Assembly (NCBI GenBank): GCA_043815125.1 | Contig: JBDRJH010000091.1 | Location: 1-28,696 of the forward strand | Source of the DNA: JAUWBF01 sp043815125 | GTDB lineage: Bacteria; Verrucomicrobiota; Verrucomicrobiia; Opitutales; Opitutaceae | DNA length: 28,696 nt | Direction: 5' to 3' | Shown: positions 17,710-24,545 of the stretch, piece by piece | Position numbering within the stretch: the first letter of the stretch is position 1 | How the letters are laid out: each line of letters begins with the position of its first letter | Program-made: the position numbers and the translations under genes | The notes under the pieces: generated by a model | Told to the model about the DNA's origin: nothing | Seen by the model: only the letters and a program-made list of their open reading frames with translations | Databases searched by the model: none

Positions 17710-18876
17710 ATGAAACAAACCATCTCACTTATCGTCGCCGGCCTCGTGGTCGCCGCCGTTTTGCTCATCAGTGTCTTCATCGTCGATATCACCACCATCG
17801 AGGGTAACGAAATGGGCGTGAAGGAGACCTGGGACGGCGGCGTGCTGGCCGATCCGCTCCAGCCCAAGACCTACGTGCTCTTCCCGGGCTTCACCCAAAA
17901 AATCTTCAAATACGACATGTCCTCGCAGGTCTTCGTGATGAACGACGCCGCGATGAACACCTACGGCGAAGGCCGCGGACGCGACAGCTACCTCGTGCAA
18001 TCCTCCGAAGGCCAGGACATGCGCATTTCGCTCAACGTGCGTTGGCGCCGCGATCCCGAGTATGTGGTCAACCTCCACAAGACCGTGCGCGAAAACGTCG
18101 AGGAAAAGATCCTGCGCCCCGAGCTCATGCGCGTCGTCAAGGACCGCGCCACCACCCGCACCGCCCTCGACGCCTACTCCGGCGAAGGCCTCGTGCTCCT
18201 TCAGAGCGACATCTCCTCCTCGCTGATGTCCCCCGAGGCCGAGCTGCGCAAACGCGGCGTCATCGTGGAAAACTTCGTCATCGAACACATCGGCCTCGAC
18301 CCGTCCTACGTTGAGCAAATCAAGGCCCGCCAAGTCGCCGTGCAGGAACGCCTGCGCGCCATCGAGGAAACCCGCGCCGCCGAAGCCAAGGCCGACCGCG
18401 CCAAGGCCGAGGCCCAGGCCGCCTACGAAAAGGCGCTGGTCGACGCCAAGCGCGACAAGGACGTCGGCGTGCTCTCCGCCGAGAAACTCGCCGAGCAACA
18501 GGTGCTCGACGCCACCGCCGCCGCCCGCCGCGTGGAGCTCGCCGCCGAGGCCGACAAGAACCGCAACGTGCTCGCCGCCCAGGGCGAACAGGAAGCCGCC
18601 CTCCTGCGCGCCCAAGCCATCGAAGCGCTCGGCAAGGCCGAGGCCGAGGCCACCCGCTTGAAGCTCAGCGCCTACTCCGCCGAAGGCTCCGAGGCGTTCG
18701 TGCGCATCGAGGTTTCCAAGTCCATGAGCGAGGCCTTCAAAAACATCTCCGGCTACCTGCCGCAGGACATGACGGTCAATCTTCTCAGCGACAGTTTCCT
18801 GCGCGCGGTCGAGGCCGTGGTCGGCGGCGGCGCCACCACCCCGGCCACGCCCACGCCGTTGAAGCCGACGCGCTGA
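17710..18876 (+). CDS. SPFH/band-7 (prohibitin-like) membrane protein
   Basis: The protein has 388 residues. An N-terminal transmembrane anchor (about 5-27) is followed by the SPFH domain (about 28-210): IEGNEMGVKETWDGGVL, VFVMNDAAMN, SLNVRWRRDPEYVVNLHKTV, KDRATTRTALDAYSGEGLVLLQ and VENFVIEHIGLDPSYVEQIKARQVA. A long Ala/Glu/Lys-rich coiled coil (about 215-320) comes next, and a short Pro/Thr tail. Such proteins assemble into ring-like membrane scaffolds that organise proteases or lipid domains. No protease gene is adjacent. It is followed by a strong terminator at 18905-18934. Upstream sequence is pyrimidine-rich, with no Shine-Dalgarno sequence. Confidence 0.92.
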   Translation: MKQTISLIVAGLVVAAVLLISVFIVDITTIEGNEMGVKETWDGGVLADPLQPKTYVLFPGFTQKIFKYDMSSQVFVMNDAAMNTYGEGRGRDSYLVQSSEGQDMRISLNVRWRRDPEYVVNLHKTVRENVEEKILRPELMRVVKDRATTRTALDAYSGEGLVLLQSDISSSLMSPEAELRKRGVIVENFVIEHIGLDPSYVEQIKARQVAVQERLRAIEETRAAEAKADRAKAEAQAAYEKALVDAKRDKDVGVLSAEKLAEQQVLDATAAARRVELAAEADKNRNVLAAQGEQEAALLRAQAIEALGKAEAEATRLKLSAYSAEGSEAFVRIEVSKSMSEAFKNISGYLPQDMTVNLLSDSFLRAVEAVVGGGATTPATPTPLKPTR

Positions 18877-18904
18877 TCGCCGCGCCGCTGTGTCTCCAGC
18901 CACC

Positions 18905-18934
18905 AGCCGTCCCGTTTTCGGGGCGGCTTTTTTT
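18905..18934 (+). terminator. Intrinsic terminator of the SPFH operon
   Basis: A 10-bp stem (AGCCGTCCCG / CGGGGCGGCT, one G-T pair) with loop TTTT is followed by six further T. It separates the SPFH gene from the convergent hydrolase gene, whose stop codon touches the T-run. Confidence 0.92.
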
Positions 18935-19733
18935 ATGGCCGCGCCATGCGCGCGCGGCGCGTTTGCATGAACGCCAGCATCCCCTCGCCGGCAGCATCGT
19001 CCGGCTCCAGGCAACGCGTAAAAATGCTCCCGTGGTCGCGGTCGGCGATCACCTGCAGGGCGGTGTCCGCGTGGCCGGCGACCTTGGTCTGCGTCGCGAC
19101 GAAAAATCGGTTCTCCTCCAGGCGCGCCGGCCAGTCGTCGTCGCCGATCATCAGGTGCAACGGCGGACAATCGGGCCGCACGTGAAAGATCGGCGCACAT
19201 TCATCCGCGCGCACCGAGCGGCCGTTCCATGGTCCGCGTTCCTTGTGCAGCGCAAAGTGCGTCATCATCTGGCCGCTCATGGGAATCGCGCCCGCGAGTT
19301 CCTCCGTCGCGTGGCCGGCGGCGCGCAGCCAACGCTCGTCGAGCGCGAGCATGGCCGCCAGGTAGGCGCCGGCGGAATCGCCGCCGACAAAGATCGCGTT
19401 GGCATCGGCTCCGAGACGGGCCGCGTTGACGAGCGCCCACGCGACCGCGGCGGCGGCGTCCTCCAGCCAGCCGGGGAAACGTGTCGCGGGTGAAAGCCGG
19501 TAGTTGGCCATCGCCACGGTCACGCCGCGCGCGGCGAAGCGCCGGGCGAACGCGCGCGACTCCGGCGTCGCCTTGTCGCCGCCCTCCATGCCGCCGCCGT
19601 GAAACCAGACCAGCAGCGGCGGCGGAACGACGGAGGACGACTCGGGTGAATACACATCGAGCCGGCAGAACGCGTCGATCAACGGCTCGCCGTTCGACGC
19701 TGAACGATAGGCGATATCGGCATGGGGGCTCAT
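18933..19733 (-). CDS. Alpha/beta hydrolase, HSL/carboxylesterase type
   Basis: The protein has 266 residues. The oxyanion-hole motif is HGGG (residues 45-48, VWFHGGGMEGG). The nucleophile elbow is GGDSAG with Ser120. Acid and base are probably the Asp in MIGDDDWPARLEEN and the His in DRDHGSIFTR. No signal peptide is present, so it should be a cytoplasmic esterase or lipase of the hormone-sensitive-lipase group. The substrate is unknown. The ATG at 19731-19733 overlaps the stop of the NUDIX gene by four bases, so the two are co-translated. A frame reaching 20315 is just the extension through that gene. Confidence 0.88.
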   Translation of the reverse strand: MSPHADIAYRSASNGEPLIDAFCRLDVYSPESSSVVPPPLLVWFHGGGMEGGDKATPESRAFARRFAARGVTVAMANYRLSPATRFPGWLEDAAAAVAWALVNAARLGADANAIFVGGDSAGAYLAAMLALDERWLRAAGHATEELAGAIPMSGQMMTHFALHKERGPWNGRSVRADECAPIFHVRPDCPPLHLMIGDDDWPARLEENRFFVATQTKVAGHADTALQVIADRDHGSIFTRCLEPDDAAGEGMLAFMQTRRARMARP

Positions 19734-20137
19734 CGCGTGGCGAGATAGTCCGCGATGATCGGCAGGTCGGCGGCGGGCAGGTCGAGCGCGGCCAGTTCGC
19801 CGACCGCCACCCATGCCAGCGCGCTGTGTTCGAGGCTCTGCGGCTCGGCGCTCCCGGCGGCGAGTCTGGCCACGAAGGGCAACAAACACACCGTCACCGT
19901 CTCGTAGGCGTGGGTGTGCGGAGCGAGCGTCCGCGTGATCTCCACGACACAGCCGAGTTCTTCGCGGAGTTCGCGGTGCAGCGCGTCGGTGTCGGCCTCG
20001 TCGGGCTCGACCTTGCCGCCGGGGAATTCCCACTTGCCGCCGAGGTGTTTGTGCGCGGGGCGTCGGGCCATGAGCACATGGCCGTCGCGTTCGATGAGCG
20101 CGCACACGACGCGCAGGACCGGCTTGGCTGACGACAT
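19730..20137 (-). CDS. NUDIX hydrolase, MutT-like
   Basis: The protein has about 135 residues. The Nudix box is complete: GGKVEPDEADTDALHRELREELG (G-x5-E-x7-RE-x2-EE-x-G). The N-terminal strand VLRVVCALIERDGHVLMARRP and the HLGGKWEFPGG lead-in match MutT-type pyrophosphohydrolases that sanitise oxidised dNTPs, but a thiamine-phosphate-synthase-linked or other Nudix role is possible. Starts at 20137 (MSSAKPV) or 20146 (MGGMSSAK) are both reasonable, and no ribosome-binding site decides. It is the first gene of the pair with the esterase. A perfect palindrome (20200-20226) lies in its upstream region. Confidence 0.9.
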   Translation of the reverse strand: MSSAKPVLRVVCALIERDGHVLMARRPAHKHLGGKWEFPGGKVEPDEADTDALHRELREELGCVVEITRTLAPHTHAYETVTVCLLPFVARLAAGSAEPQSLEHSALAWVAVGELAALDLPAADLPIIADYLATR

Positions 20138-20199
20138 GCCGCCCATGCAGCCGCCCGCGCCCTCGCCGCGCAAGCCCGGGATCACCCCCGCCTGGCGGG

Positions 20200-20226
20200 A
20201 AAGAGTAACCCATTAGGTTACTCTTT
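20200..20226 (+). repeat. 27-nt palindromic hairpin, copy 1 (loop CATTA)
   Basis: Perfect 11-bp arms AAAGAGTAACC and GGTTACTCTTT enclose loop CATTA. It lies between the divergent NUDIX gene and the unknown gene at 20293, so it is not a simple end-of-operon terminator. It is homologous to the hairpin at 21086-21122, with compensated stem changes. Confidence 0.85.
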
Positions 20227-20292
20227 GGCCGGGTGCGGGGGGATGGCAAAAACGGGTTGGCGTTGGCGGAGGGGGCGGGCTGTATTGGCCGG

Positions 20293-21003
20293 ATGGGTTC
20301 ATCGGGCGATGCCAAACAGTCCTACGTCAGTCGCGTGCGCCTGCTCGGGTGGGGCGGCGGGGCGGTCAAGGCGCTGGGCGGCTTCAAAAAGAGCCACCAC
20401 ACGCTGCCCGACGCCGATACGCCGGCGACGCGGCGGTTCTTGGGGCAACTTTGCACGGGCGAGTTGACCGAGGAGGCCGAGGCGCTGTTCCAGACGGTGC
20501 GTGCGGCGATGAATTACAAGCGCAAGGATCTGTCGCTCGATCTGACCTCGCCGACCGCGGTGCTGACCGCGAAGGATTTTGTCTTCGAGTGGGACTACGC
20601 CCTGGAGCCGGCCGATCCGGCGAGCTACGTGGTCACGCGCACGTTGCACGGTCTGCGCAGCGGCGACCTGGTGCAGGCGGGGGAGTTTGACGCGGTGTTC
20701 GCCGGCCGGTTCACGGCGGTGGGGTTCGATCTGCGCAAGGGCGTGCAAGTCGAGGCGGTGATCGATGCGGTCGAGGGGCTTGATGACGAAAACGCCGCGG
20801 GCCTGCGGGTGGATTATCCGTCGGATTGCCGCACCTGCACGCTGTCGGTCCCGGACGTGGCGGCGGAGGTGGTTTGCGACGGCGCGTCGTTGGAGATGCG
20901 GTTCACGCGGGCGGGTTCGCCGCGGGAGTTGCTGGAGGCGTTCGCGGCGGTGCGGGCGGCGTTCGCGCTGAGCAAGAGCCGGCCGCTGGCGGGTTTGCTG
21001 TGA
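20293..21003 (+). CDS. Conserved-looking hypothetical protein, 236 residues
   Basis: I do not recognise the family. The protein starts MGSSGDAKQSYVSRVRLLGWGGG and includes GGFKKSHHTLPDADTPATRRFLGQLCTGELTEEAEALF, predicted helical, followed by a domain of alternating strands (KDFVFEWDYALEPADPASYVV, FDAVFAGRFTAVGFDLR, CRTCTLSVPDVAAEVVCDG) and a helical end. No signal peptide or transmembrane segment is seen. Codon use and GC match the neighbours, so it is probably a real gene. Upstream in-frame ATG at 20233 is possible, but 20293 gives a more typical start. It is monocistronic, flanked on both sides by related palindromic hairpins, with rnpB downstream. Confidence 0.72.
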   Translation: MGSSGDAKQSYVSRVRLLGWGGGAVKALGGFKKSHHTLPDADTPATRRFLGQLCTGELTEEAEALFQTVRAAMNYKRKDLSLDLTSPTAVLTAKDFVFEWDYALEPADPASYVVTRTLHGLRSGDLVQAGEFDAVFAGRFTAVGFDLRKGVQVEAVIDAVEGLDDENAAGLRVDYPSDCRTCTLSVPDVAAEVVCDGASLEMRFTRAGSPRELLEAFAAVRAAFALSKSRPLAGLL

Positions 21004-21085
21004 GCCGCCGGGCGCGTGGCTGCCTTATCGGTCGGGGAGCTGGGCCCGGCCAGCCTCCGCCGTGCCGTGGCTGCGGTGAGCTGGG

Positions 21086-21122
21086 CAAACAAAGTGTCAC
21101 TTAATGAGTGACACTTTGTTTG
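21086..21122 (-). repeat. Palindromic hairpin, copy 2 (loop CATTA on the minus strand)
   Basis: A perfect 16-bp inverted repeat surrounds a 5-nt loop. The inner 27 nt (21091-21117), read on the minus strand, are arms AAAGTGTCACT and AGTGACACTTT around loop CATTA, the same loop as copy 1. Stem positions 5, 8 and 11 differ from copy 1 and each is compensated on the other arm. It lies between the unknown gene and rnpB. Confidence 0.85.
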
Positions 21123-21210
21123 GTGGCCTGGGCGGGGGGATGGGCGGAGGGTGGGGCGGGAGCGTGAGTCCGGCGTTGCTTTGGGGCGGGGGAGTTGTGA
21201 ACGTTGTCCT

Positions 21211-21643
21211 CTTGGTTTCGGGGCCGGATCGTCGCTCCGTTGTTCTTTGAGCTATGGAGAGGAAAGTCCGGGCACCACAGGGCAGGATGCCGCACGAGCT
21301 TCACGGCAAGTGCGGGCGGCGCGCGTCAAGGCGCGACCGACGGACAGTGTCACAGAGAATATACCGCCGCGCGGGTTCGCCCGCGGGGTAAGGGTGAAAA
21401 GGTGGGGTAAGAGCCCACCGCGCCGGCAGTGATGTCGGCGGCACGAAAAACCCCTTCCGGTGCAAGGCTAAATAGGTGGCCGGGCGGCCCGCCCGACAAG
21501 GCCACGGGTAAGTCGCATCGGGGAGGTCCTTCGGGGCACTCCCCGGCCGGGCGTCGCAAGGCGTCCTGGAGATAAATGACGATCGGCGGAAGGCGGCGAC
21601 GCCGACCGAGACACAGAACCCGGCTTATGGTCCCGAAACCAAG
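21211..21643 (+). ncRNA. rnpB: RNase P RNA (bacterial type A)
   Basis: Universal core elements are present in order: GAGGAAAGTCCGGGC (CR-I/P4 5' strand) near 21258, ACAGGGCAGGATGCC, then AGGGTGAAAAGGTGGGGTAAGAG and near the 3' end GACACAGAACCCGGCTTAT (CR-V/P4 3' strand). The ends are set by the P1 helix: CTTGGTTTCGGGGCC at 21211-21225 pairs with GGTCCCGAAACCAAG at 21629-21643. A run of T follows directly (21645-21650), so P1 probably doubles as a terminator stem. Length is about 433 nt. The RNA is the catalytic part of RNase P, which matures the 5' ends of tRNAs. Open frames across this region are artefacts. Confidence 0.96.
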
Positions 21644-21662
21644 ATTTTTTCAACAAGCCGTC

Positions 21663-21712
21663 AGGGGCTGCCTACGACTTAATCACCACGATTAATTTCG
21701 AAGACAGCCCCT
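21663..21712. repeat. Long imperfect hairpin after rnpB
   Basis: The outer stem AGGGGCTG (21663-21670) / CAGCCCCT (21705-21712) encloses further pairing and an inner TTAAT/ATTAA stem. It lies between rnpB and the end of the minus-strand pseudopilin operon. It could end minus-strand transcription or be a dispersed repeat; there is no clear T-run after it on either strand. Confidence 0.5.
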
Positions 21713-21717
21713 AACAT

Positions 21718-21735
21718 CCAAAGGCCGGCCTTTGG
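21718..21735. terminator. 18-bp perfect palindrome downstream of the pseudopilin operon
   Basis: CCAAAGGCC is followed directly by GGCCTTTGG. It lies 25 bp beyond the stop of the PilX-like gene on the minus strand. Without a T-run it is only a possible terminator or RNA end-stabilising hairpin. The interval 21644-21760 holds this and the hairpin at 21663 and nothing else. Confidence 0.4.
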
Positions 21736-21760
21736 GCGCGGGGCGGATCAACCGGGCCGC

Positions 21761-23332
21761 CTAGAAGTCCATCAGCGGTCCGAAGGTGGCGCGGTCGGCG
21801 TAGGAGACGTATTCGCGCCAGCTGTCGATGCCGAAGCGACCGCCGCTGGTGTCGTCGCTGAGGGATTCGTCGTAGTAGAAGCCGTCGTTGCCGGTGAAGG
21901 TGAGGGTGTTGCCGACGAGCGAGCCCATGACGAAGCCGGCGTTGCCGCCGCCCTTGGCGCTGATGTCGGCGTTGGGGGCGTAGACGATGCCGCTGAGGCT
22001 GCCGTTGCCGGAGATATTAAAATCCTGATAACCGGAGACGTCGACCTGCTCGTTGGTGCGGGTGCCGTAGATGTGGAAGTTTTTGGGCTGGCCGACCTGG
22101 GTGATGGTCTCGGTGGAGACGACTTCCTGGGTGGATTCTTGGTTGACCCATTTGTTGCCGACGCGCACGCGGGTGGTGACGGTCTGGGTGGTGGTGGTGG
22201 TCTCGGTCCAGCTGACGCGGTTGGCGGCGCCCTTGCCGGCGATGCTGATGTCGCCGGCGGTGTAGATCTTGAGGGTGCCGGCGGTGATGACGTTGGTGTC
22301 GGGGTCTTTTTCGCCTTCAACGACGATGCCGCCGTCGCCGCCGCCGACGGAGATGTCGTCGAGGACGTTGTCGAGCCGGATGACGACGTCGGCGCCGGCG
22401 GCGACCACGAGTTCCTTGTTGTTCAGGCTGATGCCGTCAGCGTCGTAGTAGTAGATGCCGTCGGCGGCGGGGGTGTCGCCGCCGCGGGGCAGGGTGAGGT
22501 CGTTGTTGACGGTGCCGAGGTTGGTGTAAGTGGCGGCGGGGGCGGACTCGACGGTGAGGTCGGTGCTGAAGTCCGTGCTGACGGCGCCGGGGGCGATGGT
22601 GCCGTTGGGGGTGCCGAAGGGGCCGATGTAGCCTTGGGGGCCGATTTTTACGGAGTTGGTGTTGTTGCTGCCGACGGCGGCGGAGCCGTTGACGTCGGCC
22701 TGGCCGGAGTTGAGTTCAGCGTCGAGTTCGAGGGTGGCGATGCTGGCCTGGTCGTTTTTGACGGAGTCGCTGAAGGGCACGTAGGGGGTGGAGGGGTCGT
22801 TGTCGGGGTCGGAGTTCCAGCTGGCGAATTCGACGTTGTTGCCGCTGGCGTAGATGCCGCGTCGGCCGAGGCCGCCGATGGCGCGGCCGGTGCGGCGGGC
22901 GAGGGAGACGGTGATCCATTTCTCGATGGGCCGGCCTTGGGTGGGGGTGACGATGGCGCGGGCGATGAGCACGGGGGTGGAGGAGGTGTCGCGGGCGTAG
23001 ATTTTGACGGTGCCGGTGGCGCCGTTTTCGAAGGTGCCGAGGTCGAAGCTGCGGCGGTAGTCGTCGTCGCCGGCGCTGACGAGGGTCCAGCCGTTCCAGG
23101 CGCCGCCGAGACCGGCGTTGGCGCGGTTGATGGACCACATGGCGCGCTCGAGGCCGGTTTCGGCGATGTTCATGGCGACGCCGAGGTCGTAGGTGCGGTA
23201 GGAGGTCCTGGTGGCGTTGGTGGCGAGCTTGAGGAAGCTGCCGATGGAGATGGCGATGATGGCGCTGAAGATCAGGCTGACCAGGAGGACCGAGCCGCGG
23301 CGGGCGCGGGGGTGGCGGGAGTGTGTTTGCAT
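21761..23332 (-). CDS. Large PilX/GspK-like minor pseudopilin with C-terminal beta domain (operon 1)
   Basis: The protein has 523 residues. The N-terminus is RRGSVLLVSLIFSAIIAISIG, a prepilin-type leader with Gly before the cleavage point and a hydrophobic helix. It lacks Glu at +5, as GspK does. The next part (AMNIAETGLERAMWSIN) is the PilX-type helix. Then come WNSDPDNDPSTPYVPFSDS, a short collagen-like IGPQGYIGPFGTPNG, and a long beta-rich region ending ISGNGSLSGIVYAPNADIS and TGNDGFYYDESL. The C-terminal part resembles beta-helix surface domains seen in Verrucomicrobia and Planctomycetes. It is the last gene of operon 1 and a paralogue of the gene at 24546-25931. It is probably a tip or adhesive subunit of a type IV pilus-like fibre. 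Confidence 0.8.
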   Translation of the reverse strand: MQTHSRHPRARRGSVLLVSLIFSAIIAISIGSFLKLATNATRTSYRTYDLGVAMNIAETGLERAMWSINRANAGLGGAWNGWTLVSAGDDDYRRSFDLGTFENGATGTVKIYARDTSSTPVLIARAIVTPTQGRPIEKWITVSLARRTGRAIGGLGRRGIYASGNNVEFASWNSDPDNDPSTPYVPFSDSVKNDQASIATLELDAELNSGQADVNGSAAVGSNNTNSVKIGPQGYIGPFGTPNGTIAPGAVSTDFSTDLTVESAPAATYTNLGTVNNDLTLPRGGDTPAADGIYYYDADGISLNNKELVVAAGADVVIRLDNVLDDISVGGGDGGIVVEGEKDPDTNVITAGTLKIYTAGDISIAGKGAANRVSWTETTTTTQTVTTRVRVGNKWVNQESTQEVVSTETITQVGQPKNFHIYGTRTNEQVDVSGYQDFNISGNGSLSGIVYAPNADISAKGGGNAGFVMGSLVGNTLTFTGNDGFYYDESLSDDTSGGRFGIDSWREYVSYADRATFGPLMDF

Positions 23333-23362
23333 GGCGGGCGCGGGTCGGGGGTGGGTGGCGGC

Positions 23363-23956
23363 TCAGGTGCCGCGGCGTTTGTTGCGCAGGACGAAGCGGG
23401 CGGAGACGACGTTGTTGGTGGCGGTGACGACGCTGGTCTGCGCGCGGGAGGCGGAGAGGGAGAGCTGGACCATCTTGGTCTCGTTATCGAGTTGGGTGAG
23501 GGTGGAGTCGCCGGGGACGAGGAGGTCGAGCCCGGCGGCGTCGTCGTATTTGTAGGCGCTGAAGGTGAAGGACTGGATGCCGGTGATGACGGTGGTGGTG
23601 CCGGCGTTGTCGGTGCGGTTGAGCGCGCCGCCGGCGGCGTCGTAGGCGTAGGTGACGGCGGTGCCGTCGACGGCCTGGAGGCGCAGGGAGGTGAGGGGGG
23701 CGTCGTCGTCGGCACGGCCCCAGGCGACGACCTCGGTCATGCGGGCGTCGACGGCGAAGGTTTCCAGGGCGGTGCGCGCCTGCTGCTCCATGTCGCTGTA
23801 GTTGTTGAGCAGATACCCGCTGCGGGCGATCACGACGGCGGAGGAGAGCACCGCGACCATGATGATGCCGGAGAGCGCGGTCGAGGCGAGGACCTCGAAG
23901 AGGGTGAACGCGCGGGGGGAGGGGGCGCGTCTAGAGGCCGGTGTAGTAGTAGGCAT
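23363..23956 (-). CDS. PilW/GspJ-like minor pseudopilin (operon 1)
   Basis: The protein has 197 residues. The leader ends PSPRA, followed by FTLFEVLASTALSGIIMVAVLSS with Glu at +5, typical of type IV pilin N-methylation sites (residue -1 is Ala instead of Gly). The body is SYLLNNYSDMEQQARTALETFAVDAR, a long helix, then alternating strands ending VVSARFVLRNKRRGT. The C-terminal VLRNK is shared with the paralogue at 25928-26524. Its start overlaps the PilV-like gene by 26 bp and the PilX-like gene follows 30 bp later. It would be processed by prepilin peptidase and join a minor-pseudopilin complex. Confidence 0.82.
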   Translation of the reverse strand: MPTTTPASRRAPSPRAFTLFEVLASTALSGIIMVAVLSSAVVIARSGYLLNNYSDMEQQARTALETFAVDARMTEVVAWGRADDDAPLTSLRLQAVDGTAVTYAYDAAGGALNRTDNAGTTTVITGIQSFTFSAYKYDDAAGLDLLVPGDSTLTQLDNETKMVQLSLSASRAQTSVVTATNNVVSARFVLRNKRRGT

Positions 23957-24422
23957 AGAGTCCGTCCTGGCAGTATTGGGTGGAGCTGGTGCGGGTGTGG
24001 TTGACGCCGTCGAGGCCGGTCCAGGTGATTCTCACGTCGATCTGGCGGATCTCGTTGTTGTATTCGGCCAGACTGGTGACGGTCCGGGTGGCGGTGAAGG
24101 TCTGCCGGATGCGTGCGAGCACGGCTTGCTCGGCGGTGGTGTTGGCGGGAAAGATGTCGTCGAAGTCGATCGGTTCGCTGGGGGGCAACGCGCTGATGCG
24201 GCCCCAGCTGAGCATGCGGATGCGCTCCATCTCGCTTTGCATGATCTGGGCGGCGAGGGTGGTCTTGCGGGCGGTGTCGAGGTAGCGGAAGCCGTGTTGC
24301 ATCACCAGGATCGAGGAGGTGATGGCGAAGGCCATGACGAAGGTGGCCATGAGCACCTCGACGATGGTGAAGCCGGCTTGGCGTTGACGCCCGGGGCGGC
24401 GTGGGGGGGGCGAGCTTTGCAT
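23931..24422 (-). CDS. PilV/GspI-like minor pseudopilin (operon 1, first gene)
   Basis: The protein has 163 residues. The leader MQSSPPPRRPGRQRQAG is followed by FTIVEVLMATFVMAFAITSSILV, with Gly at -1 and Glu at +5. The helix continues QHGFRYLDTARKTTLAAQIMQSEMERIRMLSWGRISALP, and the end is WTGLDGVNHTRTSSTQYCQDGLYAYYYTGL. The paralogue at 26499-26954 has the same AIMQSEIERLRLKSWDQL helix and a YGKSGLNDYFYASN-type end. The start codon is preceded by TATCAT six bases upstream, which suggests a leaderless transcript. Confidence 0.85.
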   Translation of the reverse strand: MQSSPPPRRPGRQRQAGFTIVEVLMATFVMAFAITSSILVMQHGFRYLDTARKTTLAAQIMQSEMERIRMLSWGRISALPPSEPIDFDDIFPANTTAEQAVLARIRQTFTATRTVTSLAEYNNEIRQIDVRITWTGLDGVNHTRTSSTQYCQDGLYAYYYTGL

Positions 24423-24479
24423 ACGCCCATGATAGCGCGCCGGGGTGTCCGTGCAGAGGGTCGCACGGGCCTTGATTTT

Positions 24480-24491
24480 CTACCTAGCAAA
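24480..24491 (-). promoter_or_regulatory. Shared 12-nt box upstream of pseudopilin operon 1
   Basis: On the minus strand this is TTTGCTAGGTAG, ending 57 nt before the ATG at 24422. The same box with one change, TTTGGTAGGTAG, ends 55 nt before the first gene of operon 2. Its position fits an activator or promoter element. Candidate -10 TATCAT lies next to the ATG. Confidence 0.5.
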
Positions 24492-24493
24492 AG

Positions 24494-24507
24494 GGCCCGA
24501 AAGGGCC
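24494..24507 (-). terminator. Hairpin terminator of pseudopilin operon 2
   Basis: On the minus strand GGCCC, loop TTTC and GGGCC are followed by CTTTTG, a compact intrinsic terminator just after operon 2. It immediately precedes the shared box of operon 1, so both signals are packed within 28 bp. The remaining intergenic bases to 24545 contain a repeated GGCACCGCC. Confidence 0.55.
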
Positions 24508-24545
24508 TGTCGTGGCGGTGCCTCCGGGCGGGCGGTGCCTGGGGG

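Noticed and set aside
22073..24004. A 643-codon plus-strand frame across the PilX- and PilW-like genes
   Set aside because: Low-complexity Gly/Val/Asp translation opposite genes with clear prepilin signatures; a shadow frame.
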